A DNA stretch of 64,000 nucleotides. Source: Posidonia oceanica (taxonomy: Eukaryota > Streptophyta > Magnoliopsida > Alismatales > Posidoniaceae). Below, piece by piece: positions 53,584 through 64,000 of the stretch (position 1 is the stretch's first letter; the number at the start of each line of letters is the position of its first letter). Location: the NCBI GenBank assembly GCA_037176725.1, contig JAZBRS010000020.1, forward strand, positions 54,712,001-54,776,000, in the 5' to 3' direction. The notes under the pieces were generated by a model. That model had not been told where the DNA came from. It ran no database searches and saw only the letters and a program-made list of their open reading frames with translations. The translations under genes were made by a program, and so were the position numbers.

Positions 53584-56500
53584 TGTAGACAACCCATTCT
53601 GACAGCCTGGAAGATGGTGGTTTCTCCTGCAGACTTGCTTGGACTCTAGGATGGCTCTCTTTTTTCAAACTGACCCATTTCTACCCAAAACCAAACCTAA
53701 AACCTCACCTAAACCCCAAAACCCTCAACCTAAGCCTTTTCACCTTTTCAACCCTTTTTAAGCCAAGGCCCAAGCCCATTTCAGCCTTTGGCCTCCTAGG
53801 CGTGTTGAACGCTGACACGGACAACGTCCTAGCGTCCAACGTTGGACGCGCTCTGCACTAGCGTCCAACGGCCTGGGAGTTGCAGCGGCTGCTCCGCCAC
53901 CTTTGGCTCACTTCCCGTTCACTCCACCGCCTGCACACACTTACTACCCATCCTCTCACCACTCCAAGCCACCCACTAGCTGCCAAGGCCGAGTAACTGC
54001 CCTGCCAGGCCGTCTACACCTCCCCAGTGCCTCTCCTGCTCACTCCACCTCTCACTGCCACTGCCACTGGATTCTCTGCCACTAGTGACTTCGGCGACCA
54101 CCTCCTGCCAGCCCACGCCCTCGTCTGCCATGCCTCGTGGCCTCCCCTCACCTAGCAAGCCTGCCACGCCCCTGCCATTGCCTGCAAACACCTCTGCAAG
54201 CTCGGCCTCCACCCACTTGAACCCAACAAAACCATTGCCGAACAACCATCTTCACGCCGTTGCACAGCTCACCACAGCCACCCCAGTGAGAATTGAGCGA
54301 TACCAGAACAAAGAGCAAACTCCCACGACCCCTCCCCAACCTCCAGCAACTTCTCCCGAGCCCCCAGCACGCCAAGCAAGCTCGCCGGAGTAGCCTCGCC
54401 GCCACCTTCCGCAACGCCAGCTGCAAGCACAAACACGCCTTCTGGGCCGCAACCAGGTAGGTTCTCACTTCCCTTAGCTAGTGCACGCACATAGTAGCAT
54501 GATAGGATAGCTAGCACACATGCACGCCACCTTGGTTGGCCGGAATTGGCCCAGCCTCCGGTAGCGAGGTGGAGGAGATGGGTGGCCCGATCTGGCTATC
54601 CATTTCCAGCTCCGAACACATGGGTGTGTTCGTCTCATCCCCCTCTTACTTCCTGGATCCTTGGGTTCCAGTTTTGGATCGATCTTAGCATCGATTGGGT
54701 CGGAGGTTTGCTTGGCTCGTTGGACGCCCCATCTGGAGCATCCAACATTGGACCTGCCCTGAGGCAGCATCCAACGACCTGCAGTTCTTTTTGCTTGCCT
54801 TCCCCTTTTATTTTGCTTCTGTGATGCCTTAGCTTGCATGCTTAGCTGCTGCTTTGTTCTAGCATGTTCTCTTCATGTTTCTAGGTGCCATGCTAGGCTG
54901 GGATTCATAATTCTTGCCCCTGTTTAGCCTGCTGTTTTTGGGTGTTGGACGCTTGAATGTAAGCGTCCAACGTTGGCCGCTGTGCTTTCAGCGTCCAACG
55001 CCCCAGCATGCCTGCACTTGCTTTGCTGCTTTGAAGTTATGCTTATTTTATGATATGCGTTCAATCCATGATGCATGCCTCCAGTTCACCTATTTGCAGT
55101 AGCTTACATGCATGCTTAATGGCTTTATTTTGAGTTTAATTCCTTTTGCAACTTGATCTGCTGTCTGTCTGTGTTGGACGCCGAGGACTTCAACGTCCTA
55201 CGTTGGACGCTGCGGTTACCAGCGTCTTACGTCGTTGCTCAGTTACTCTTGTTTTAGGTGCTTGCATGATGCTCTGATCCCTATGTTTGCTTGATGCCTG
55301 CGCTTGTATGCTTACTTAGCCTTCATAGCAACTGTTCCTTAGCTTTTATAGTTTGTATTCAAGTTTTATGCAGGTTTTTTGTTTGATTGTGTCTCCCAGT
55401 GCATTGTACGCTGCTGTTCCTCGCGTCCAATGTTGGATGTAGGTGTAGCTCGCGTCCAACGCTCTGGTTGAGCTTTATTGCTTGCTTGTGTTGCAGATGT
55501 TGTTTTTCTTGGATTTTTCATATCCTATGCTTGCATGTTTAGCCTATGCCTGCTTACAGTAGCCTAAATGCATGCTTACATATTTTGTTCATCATCTGTA
55601 TGCTGATTTGCTGTGCTGTCCTTTGGCCTGCGTTGGACGCTTGTCTCTCTAGCGTCTAACATTGGACGCCATGCCATCGGGCGTCCAACGCCCTGCTTGT
55701 TTAGATGCCGATCTTTGCTTGCATCTTGCTCTGAATCTACTTCTGATTTGCTATCCTGTTTGCTCTGCATGTCATGCACCCATTCTACTGCATTTCTGCA
55801 TTTGCATCGCATTCATATAGCTAGAATGCATAAACTTTTCAAAACCGCATGTTGTTTGCCTCCAACAGGTGTTGGACGCCAGCAGTGGCAGCATCCAACG
55901 TTGGACGCAGGTATTGCTACGTCCAACGCTTGTAGTTGGCTGAACCTGATTTTAAAATGTCGATTTGGTTTCATTCACCGTTTTCTGTGTTTTATCGCTT
56001 CTTATACATACAGCTACCCCCATGCATGCTACCTGACCCCCGTTTTGGTTTTGCACCTTGCCTTGCATGCTTTCCCGTGGTTTTCGCCTCGGACTCGCTT
56101 TCGCTTTCTCTTTTGCATATCGCTTGCTTGCATCGTTTTCCATGCTTTTGCATCATTTCCCGTGCTTGCATTGTTTTCCACACTTTTGCATCGTTTTCCC
56201 CACTCGCACCGTCTTCCGCGCCCGCTTTTGCTTTATCCCTTGCGTGTCCCTTACATTGCATGGTTTTCCTCGCTGTTTTGTTTTATCGCCTGCATTTACA
56301 TTAGGGCAATGATGCTTACTGCCTAGGAGTTCTCACGAACCAAGGTTTGCCCAGTTCGGAACACTAGCAGCGTTGCTGAGCACATAGATAGCACGTTTAT
56401 TTTCTATGCATAGTAATCAGACATTCATTGCATTTAGGCATTAGGCAAGCATCTTCCTGCATTAGCGAGCGAGACTGCCTAAGAAAGACCGATTCTCGGA

Positions 56501-56868
56501 CGTATCGGGGGTGCCTAATACCTTCCCCGTGCGTAACAGAAGTCCTTGTCCTTTTTCTTGGCCCGCAATGACCTTTCCTTCATCCTAGGCACGAGTCATA
56601 GCATAGCATTGCATTGTGTTGCATCGCATCTCTTTGCATCTGGTTTGGCATGTCTTTTCATGTATTACCTTCAGTTTTCCTTGTCTCCCAACTTAATAGA
56701 CCTGGTGGCGACTCCGATTTGTCTTATCATTTCTTTTTCTTCTCTTTGCCAGCGTTTCCAAGTCAAGTTTCTTCCCTCGGATCCTGCCGCATAAAGTGAG
56801 CCTATTTTGATCGATGCACCCGAGCTTTAGCATCGTGCATGAACGATCAGAAATTCAAGATTACTACA
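53584..56868 (+). repeat. 5' LTR of another Tat/Ogre element, 3,285 bp
   Basis: It begins TGTAGACAACCC and ends AGATTACTACA, followed after one base by a PBS. It is related to the LTR at 19821. It contains double hairpins with GTTGGACGC/GCGTCCAAC arms at 53803-53875 and, regularly spaced, at 54719, 54944, 55173, 55403, 55632 and 55871. The GGTGCCTAATACC block is at 56510-56522 and a PBS-like word at 56706-56716. Confidence 0.85.
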
Positions 56869-56869
56869 A

Positions 56870-56887
56870 TGGCGACTCCGCTAGGGA
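56870..56887 (+). promoter_or_regulatory. tRNA primer binding site
   Basis: TGGCGACTCCGCTAGGGA differs from the PBS of copy 2 at two of 18 positions. Confidence 0.85.
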
Positions 56888-57319
56888 GATGGGAATCACA
56901 AGTGGATACTCCGCTGAAGATTCCAGACTCCGACTTTCGTCTTGGCCTTCTCGCCGCTTGCTTTTGTGCTTTGCTTGCCTTATGCTTTTGCTTGCCTTGC
57001 TTGCTTACCTGTCTGCTTGTTTATTTACTTGCTCTATGCCATGATTGCTTGCATTGCTTTATTTTCCTGCACCACATGCCTAAATACTTGCTTGGTGCAC
57101 TATGCATGCTTTTGTGTGATATGTGTTTTGTTTAACACAAATACTTTGTCACCATGCACGCACATGCCATGCATACTTGCCTTTTGATGTGATAAGTGTC
57201 TCCTTTTCACTATCATGACCACATACACCTGCACATGCCATGCCCATGCTTTTTGCCTTGCTGTGTGAATTGCATGCATGCCATGACTTCTTGTTTCTCT
57301 ACCATTCGCATATGCCATG
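56888..57319 (+). other. Truncated leader of the element starting at 53584
   Basis: Only about 430 bases of the internal region remain before the next LTR begins at 57320. No gag is present. Confidence 0.6.
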
Positions 57320-58004
57320 TGTAGTAATCCCAATCGGAATCAAGCTTACTATTAGCAGCGATTGATCCGAGGAAGAGGCTCAACTCGAAAACACTTAAAA
57401 TCGAGGAGAAAAGAGAAAGATAAGACAAATCAGAGTCGCCACCATGTCTATTAACGAGAGACAAGGAAAACTGGGGGAAATGCTTGAATTAACACGCAAA
57501 ACCAAGTAAGAAATGCAAAGCAAAGCAATGCAAGGGAAAACAAATGCAGATACATGCAAATGAGATGACTCTAGCCTAGGACAAGGGCGATATGGTCATT
57601 ACGGGCCAAAAGACTGGGCAAGGACTCCTGTTACGTGCGGGGAAGGTGTTAGGCACCCCCGACACGCCCGAGAATCGGTCTTTCTAGGCTTACGCTCGCA
57701 TACGCAGGGAAATGCAGATCTGAATGCCTATGTGCCTATGAATGCCTAAATGAATGCTCAAGGTGTGCTCTAAGTGGAGAGATGCAAAGCAAGGAAGTAA
57801 ACGTGCTATCTAAGTGCTCAGCAACGCTGTCTGTGTTCCGAATCGGGCGGAACCTGGCTTGTGAGAACTCCAGGCAGTAAGCATCACTGCCCTATATGCA
57901 AATGCAGGCGAAAAAGCAAAACAACGGGAAAACCATGCAATGCAGGCGACATGCAAGGGAAAACGGCGTAAAACGCGCAAAACGAGGCAAGAAGCAAGAA
58001 CGGC

Positions 58005-58205
58005 ATGCAAAAACGAGCGAAAAGCAAGGCGGCACGCAAAACGGTGCAAAAGAAGGAGAGCGGCACGAAAAACGGTGCCAGAACGAGAGCGAGCGCGCAA
58101 AACGGCGCGAAAGACAAAGTAGGCACGCAAAACGGTGCCAAAATGAAAGCGGGCGCGCAAAACAGCGCAAAAGAGAAAGCGGGCACGCAAAACGGTGCCA
58201 AAAGT
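58005..58205 (-). repeat. Hairpin array with constant CAAAAC core in the LTR
   Basis: Units of about 30 bp read ggcacgcaaaacggtgcc or agcgcgcaaaacggcgcg: GGCAC/GTGCC (58122-58139) and GCGC/GCGC (58093-58108) stems around the same gcaaaacg centre. A shorter form lies in the copy 2 LTRs. Confidence 0.8.
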
Positions 58206-61200
58206 AGCGATATAAAACCTCGGAAAAGCCGTGCGAATGCTAATGCAAAGAAAGAGATTAGAAGAAGTAAAAGGAGAAGTAGAACAACGCATGTGTGAGA
58301 ACAGGCGCTGTCCGGGGCCACATAGAGTAGGTGTGAAGACCTACAAAGGGGAGAAGTGAGCAAATGGAGGGATTACCACTTTTCTGTGACCGTTTCCCAC
58401 TAAACCGCTCCACGATGTGTCTTGCACGTTGCCCAAAGCTCGCGATGCGATCGGATCATGGAAAAGGGGGAAGAAAGTCGTATTAAGTGGTGAACCCAGG
58501 GAAAACACAACACAAAACACCCAAGAGTACGCGAAACAGGGATCTGAGTTAATAAACAGGAAGGGGAGGTCCTATTCTACATGCTCAAAAAGACGGAAAG
58601 CGAAAACAAAGCAAACTATGCAAATGGCATGCTAATGAATGTAATGCAGGGGTTCGGGAAGACATACCTGGAAATCCTGGGGCCTGATCTGAAATCTGCT
58701 TGGTCCATGCTGAAGAGCGCTTCGCTGCGGTCGCCTGGGCAGCTTGTTTGAGAAGATCCAACGGCCGGATTGGAAGATATCGCAGCTTCAAGGCAGGAGG
58801 GCCAGAACAAGGGAGAAGAACAGATCTAAGTGTTCAGGAGATCCTAGGGGTGTGCAAAAGGTCCTCCCAGGTGAATGGGAGCTAAGGGAACTTTGGTGTG
58901 TGCAAAGGGATGCTAAATGCAAGACTAAATGAATGCAGAATGCATGCAGAAGCAAGAAAAGACAAGAAGGAGAATTTTGGAAAAAACAGGGATTCAAATG
59001 CATTTTCAAAAAGAAAAGGGGGTTAAATCCAGAGTTTTGAAAAAGATGGGGCTCTACAGGCAGGGGTTTTGGAAACAGGAGGGATTGCATGCAGTTTTGC
59101 AAAAGACTGGGCTTAGAATGATATTTTAAAAAGTGGGATATGCATTAGAAGTAGTTTTGAAAGCAAAAAGCAAGCAAAAAGCAATTTTGAAAAACTCTGG
59201 GGTCTAAAATGCAATTTTTCCAGAAAACAGGGTTCTGGGGAGTCTAGGAATGTGAGTGGAGGGCCTACATGCAATTTCGCAAACATGGGAGCTAAAATGC
59301 AATTTTAGGGGCAAAATAGACATTTTACATGATTTTATAATGATGCAAAGGACCTATGTGTCATTTTGAAATCGTGCAGGGTCAAAAATGCAATTTAATA
59401 TGCAAACTATGCACTGAAATCATGAACAAAGGACTGATGTGCAATTTTTTAAAAAACAGGGTTGAAAATGCAATGCACTAAGCTAAAATGCATGCAAAAT
59501 GATTACTGTGCATTTAAAATGGATCTAGATGCAAAAATGAAAAAACAGAGGGGCAAATGTGCAATGCAGCATGCAAAAATTAAAATTAAAACCTAAGTTC
59601 TACAGTGTAGAGGGTTTAAATGCAAAAATGAAAAGAAACAGGGATCTGGAATGCAATGTAATAAGGCAAAGTTCATGCATTAAAAATAAATAAACTACTG
59701 TAGGACTTATATGCGAAAATTGAAACCAGAGGGGCTGAAGCATAAAATTTTAAAACTAAACAGCACAGTAAAAGGACTGAATTGAAAATACTGAAAAGCA
59801 CAGATACTTAAAGCACTTTAGCATGGTTTTAAATTAAAAACAAAGCAAATTAAATGGCATAAGGACCAGAATGCAAAAATGAGAAAACTTAAGCTAAACA
59901 TGCAATATTCACACAAAAAAACTATATAACTGAGAAAATAAATCTACAGTAACGGCCGACGGCCGTGAGCACTGTAGCAGCTGGCTGCCAGCGCTCGTGA
60001 CCGCCGGCACAGTGCTGCTGGAGACGCGCTGTCGGGCGGAGGAGCTGCTCCCGGAGCTGACGGAGGTCGGGCGGCGATCAGCGGAGGACGACGCGGCTTG
60101 GAATGGACTGGAGCGCTCGCCGGAGTTCTGCAGAGTTTCAGAAGGTTCGTCCGGCCGATCGACGCAGCAACGTTGCGTTCTGAGGGTCGGAGAACACCCC
60201 TGGGACTCGTGCGGAGCTGAGACGATCGCTAGAGCCTCGTTCCGCTGGCTGGAGCGTCGTGAAGGTCGGAGGACTGCGCCGGAGAAGATGACCGGACCGG
60301 CGGCTTGATTCGGAGCAGGAGGACCAGAAACCTACTTCTAAGAGGCTGAGAAGCAGCAGGGGAAGAAGAGGGAGCTGAGGGCGTAGAGAAATACCTTTTC
60401 GCGCGTCTGAAACGTGCTCCCGACCTCAGCAGTATCGGAGCTAGTCGGCGACGTCTGTGCAGTTGCAGCAGTGACTGTCGGGCGCTCGTGGAGGTTGGGG
60501 CTGGCTCAGAGCGAGCTTCCGGTGCTCCCTGAGCGATCGGACGCGAGCTTCGAAGCTCGGAGAAGAATCTGGCACTTTTGGGTTCTCAGAAAGGAACCGA
60601 AGGTGGGGGGAGGGTGTTGCTGCTCGTCCGGTGGAGTGAAGCCCTCCGGGAGGTAGTTGGAGGTCTGGAGAGTGAAGCTGGATGATCGGTTTGGGTTTCT
60701 GGAAAGTGTGGAAGGAGTTTGAAGGTTGGGTCCGTTTCTGGTCAGAAGGGGTGATAGGTGTTTGTTGTGTTGTTCTCGGCCGGTGGTGGGTGGCTGGGCT
60801 GGAGGTCAGGTGTTTCTGGAAGGTGAAGGTCTGGTGGATCTCTGGGTGGAGTTTGGGAAGAAGTGGTGGACTGAAGCGAAGGGAATTGAGAAGTGGGTTG
60901 GATTGGGTTTACAGGTGGATTGTCGGGTGATCAGGGGATGTTTCAGTGGTTTCGGGTGATGAAAAGGCAGTGGGAAGGTGGAGGATGAAGGCTAGTTGCT
61001 GGGTGGATTTGGGGGAGCAATTTGGAGAAGTTCTAAGGCCGGGAAGGGTGCTGGATTACTGAAAGAAGAAGGGAAGAATTTGCTGTGGATTTCGGATGAA
61101 AAAGGAGAAGGACTTGGGTGGAGGATGCTGGGGAATTGGAGGGCTCTCTCCGGGATGCCAAGGAGGACACTCAGGCGCTCTCTTCTACTGCTCTCTTTTT

Positions 61201-61368
61201 CTGGAAATTGGAGGAGGCAGAGAGGAAGAAGGAGGAAGGTCGCTCAGGTGGAGGAAATTGCAATGGAATGGGTCTCTGGTTCGCTAACTGCTGGTTCTCT
61301 CTGATTGCTCACACTGATTGCCAACTGAAGATCGATGCTGAAGCCCTCTCCTGGTGGAATGAACGGGA

Positions 61369-61378
61369 GCTTATATGA
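61369..61378 (-). promoter_or_regulatory. TATA box of the LTR at 57320-63270
   Basis: TCATATAAGC on the minus strand is identical to that of copy 2 although the surroundings have diverged. Confidence 0.5.
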
Positions 61379-63270
61379 GGAGGAGCTGGCTGCTGGCATG
61401 CTGCTGAATTTGAATTCAATCGGCGGCCACTGCAGTAGACAAGAGATGGCGAGGCGACCGGCATTGAAAACTTCTGGATTTGGTGCTGAGATAGAAGAGA
61501 GGCGGCGAGCTGCTGTAGGTTGATAGGATGGAAGGTCGAATTTCAAATGGAGGAGGGAATACTGCAGCAGCTGCTCGTGGGAGAAAACGGTGGAAAACAC
61601 AGAAGGGAGAAGGAAGAAGAAGGAGGAGAAGGCCGGGCTGCGGGCTGAAGAAAAAAAAGAAAAGAAAAATAAAGGAGAAGGAGGGAAACGGGCTGATGGG
61701 CCCAGCAAAGAAAAAAGGAAATAAGAAAGAGAAGGAAGAAAGAAAGAGAGGGAAAAGAAGAGAAATAAAATAGGAAAAAATAAATTAAAAATAAGTAAAA
61801 ATACTAGAAAGGTTGCGTTGTGAGTTAGGATTTTAATTAGATTTTTTTAATGACTGTTTTGGGTTAATTAGTGTGTTTTGGGCTTGATTAGGGTTTTAGG
61901 GTTTTGTTTTGTTCTTAATTTGTTTTCCACTTGATTAAATGTTTGTTAAATCTTTTAAATTGTTTTTCAAATTGTGTTTTTCTTGTTAAGCATTTTAGGA
62001 TGTTAATTAGGATTTTTAGGATTTATTTTTATATTAATTAGGATGGGTTTTGGGTTTCTTAGTTTTAGTCTTTTAGGTTTTTTCTTTCTTAAGTCTTTTG
62101 AATTAGGTTTTTGATTTTTATTTGTTGATTTTTCTTGATGTTTTTTAATTGGGTTTCTCTTGTCTGATTAAGTGTTTTTTAAGTCTTTTTAATGTGTTCT
62201 TCATTTTCTTTTTAATCAAGTCCTTAGGTTGTTTTTCTTATGTTTGTTAGGTTAAGTCTTTTTCCTTCATTAATTGTTTATCTTAGGGTTTTTAATTTTT
62301 TTTCTTCTTTTTAGGATTTTTTTTTTTAATTATTTTGGTAGAGTTTTCATTTTAGGTTGCTTTTGATTTTATTTCAGTTTTTTCTTGGATTTTACAGTAT
62401 TTTCTTTTAGTTTGTTTTGCATTTTTTAGTTTGCATGTTTGATTTTCCTTTTAGCTTGATTTAGTTAAGTTTAAGTTTTTAATTGCTTGTTTAATGTTTT
62501 TTAATTGTTTTTCTTAAAGTTCTGATTTGTTTCTCTTATGTTTCGGAGTTTTACAGATTTTTAGGGCTTTTTATGGATTTTAGCAAAAGAAAGAAAAGGA
62601 AAAGAGAAGGAGGAAGGAAATGGAAAAAGGGAGAAATAAAAGGGAAAGAGATGAGTTGGAGGGAAATGATTTTTTAAAATTCAAGGAAAATGCTAAAAAT
62701 AAAGTAAAAATAGGAATAAGGTAGAGAAGGGATAGAAGCATAAAGGGGGTCCACAGCCAGGCAAGAAAAAGAGCAAGAGGATGATGAAAAGAGAGACGAT
62801 AATCAGGAGAGAGAGAGGAGAGAGAAAATGATAATCTCGGAGAGAGAAAAGGATAATTAGGGCAAATGAGAGGCTTAGAGGTCTTGGATTGGGGTGAAAG
62901 TTGGTGAGTGGGTAGTCTAGGGTTTGAGGTGCTGGGTCTGAGGTTTTGGTTTGATTCTAAGAAGGTTTTGGAGGGGTTTTAAGGTGTAGAAAAAAGGGAG
63001 TTTTACCAAGGTTTTCTAGGATTTTTGGGAATGGTCTTGGTTTGAGAATTTCTAAGTTCTTGGGTAGGTTTGCTAAGTGGGTGTTGGTGGGTTTTCCAAT
63101 GGATTTTGGTCAGGTTTTGAGCTTGGGAAGAGGGGTAAAGGCTTAGGTCAAGTTGGCTTGGTTTTGAAAGGTAAAGAAGAGGGTTAGGGTTTGGTTTGGT
63201 TTGGGTTTGAGTCCAGCAATCACTAGGAGGGCTCCAAGTGGTCCAAGCCTGCCAAGATGGGGTGTCAACA

Positions 63271-63283
63271 GATGCCCCTCCCT
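63271..63283 (-). promoter_or_regulatory. Polypurine tract
   Basis: On the minus strand AGGGAGGGGCATC precedes the LTR start, identical to copy 2. Confidence 0.75.
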
Positions 63284-63630
63284 GAGCAAGGTCAAGCGGA
63301 GCGAGGCCGCTGCTCAGTGTTGACAAGACACCCCATCTGACCGGCGGGAGCAGCGGTTTGCTATGGGCGTGAGCTACTTATTCGGCGGATGCACCGAAAA
63401 TCGTAGCCTGTTGCCGCAATGCAAAATGCAAGGTGCAGATGGATGAATGTGCAGTGTGTAAATGCAAATGGTATGCTTATGCTAAAGCTTACTGCGCTGT
63501 ACTCCTCTGGGGGAAAGCGAGATGGTGCATGCACGCGGGAGGGTGGAAAATGCAATGCAAGATCGCCAGAAAATACTTCGGGAGAGTCGGGCGAGGGGGT
63601 GCGCTGAGCGGTGTGCAGCTCTAGCGCGGG
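63284..63630 (-). other. PPT-proximal internal fragment of the minus-strand element
   Basis: It matches 28218-28420 of copy 2, including the PPT stem-loop arm GACACCCCATCT at 63327-63338, and then diverges. It is cut at 63630 by an LTR in the opposite orientation. Confidence 0.65.
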
Positions 63631-64000
63631 TGTTGACACCCCATCTTGGCAGGCTTGGACCACTTGGAGCCCTCCTAGTGATTGCTGGACTCAAACCCAA
63701 ACCAAACCAAACCCTAACCCTCTGCTTTACCTTTCAAAACCAAGCAAACTTGACCTAAGCCTTTACCCCTCTTCGCAAGCTCAAAACCTGACCAAAATCC
63801 ATAGGAAAACCCACCAATAGCCACTTAGCAAACCTGCCCGAACACTTAGAAAATCTCAAACCTAGACCGTTCCCAAAAACCCTAGAAAACCTAGGTGAAA
63901 CTACCCTTTTTCTACACCTTGAAACCCCTCTAAAACCTTCTCAGAATCAAACCAAAACTTCAGAACGAACACCTCAAATCCTAGACTGCCCATTCACCAA
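63631..64000 (+). repeat. Start of a plus-strand Ogre-like LTR (window edge)
   Basis: TGTTGACACCCCATCTTGGC begins an LTR nearly identical, as inverted repeat, to 62900-63270. The telomere-like words (aaaccctaaccctc) are at about 63710-63722. Its right end lies outside the window. Confidence 0.85.

Larger units (their letters stand above)
57320..63270 (-). repeat. 3' LTR of a minus-strand relative of copy 2, 5,951 bp
   Basis: On the minus strand it begins TGTTGACACCCCATC and ends GGGATTACTACA. It matches the copy 2 LTRs along its length at clearly lower identity. It has the TATA box at 61369-61378, a GGCAC/GTGCC hairpin array at about 58005-58205, the GGTGTTAGGCACC block (57645-57657) and the PBS-like word (57431-57441). 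PPT-type sequence follows at 63271, so this is a 3' LTR. Its 5' LTR is outside the window. Confidence 0.85.

Overview
This window is nuclear DNA from a plant with a large, repeat-rich genome. Essentially all of it is nested LTR retrotransposon sequence, mostly Ty3/gypsy of the Tat/Ogre lineage: dual RNase H, no chromodomain, PBS of the form TGGCGACTC(C/T)GCT(A/G)GGGA, multi-kilobase LTRs, an extra ORF after integrase and long tandem repeats before the 3' LTR. I saw no intact host gene, rRNA, tRNA or CRISPR array. The species cannot be named from this sequence.

Layout. 1-1110: a gypsy gag and a scrap of integrase C-terminus (a deletion derivative). 1111-3364: non-coding and AT-rich repeats. 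3365-4842 (minus): remnant of a multi-exon plant-mobile-domain-like gene with recognisable splice sites. 4843-6142: 3' end of a Ty1/copia element with a 1,046-bp LTR. 6143-22462, continuing at 50551: an old Tat/Ogre element on the plus strand (copy 1), heavily mutated. A 1.4-kb solo LTR (14352-15753, TSD TACAG) sits in its extra ORF. 22463-50545 (minus): a complete 28,083-bp Ogre-like element (copy 2) inside the 3' LTR of copy 1, with two 5.74-kb LTRs, TSD CCTTG, PBS, PPT, gag, PR, RT, two RNase H domains, IN, extra ORF and five tandem-repeat blocks. 50844-52985: a solo LTR with TSD CCTAT/CCTGT. 53584-57319: 5' LTR, PBS and short leader of another plus-strand Tat/Ogre element, cut by the LTR at 57320. 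57320-63630: 3' LTR and PPT-proximal part of a minus-strand relative of copy 2. 63631-64000: start of a further LTR in the opposite orientation.

Copies 1 and 2 have the same gene order (gag-PR-spacer-RT-RNH-aRNH-IN, then the extra ORF, repeats, PPT, LTR). Copy 2 is nearly open but has in-frame stops between gag and PR, in RNase H, in IN and in the extra ORF, plus one frame change before RT. Two of these stops also occur at the same sites in copy 1.

The most unusual signal is structural. Several unrelated-looking tandem arrays, in LTRs and in the regions before the PPT, are arrays of short hairpins. Their loop core is constant, while the two stem arms change together (for example GATAAGT/ACTTATC, GATAGGT/ACCTATC, GGTAAGT/ACTTGCC). 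The PPT/LTR junction is also enclosed in a conserved stem that has changed on both arms between families. Similar hairpin modules occur in LTRs of different families here. No computation was run; alignments were made by eye.
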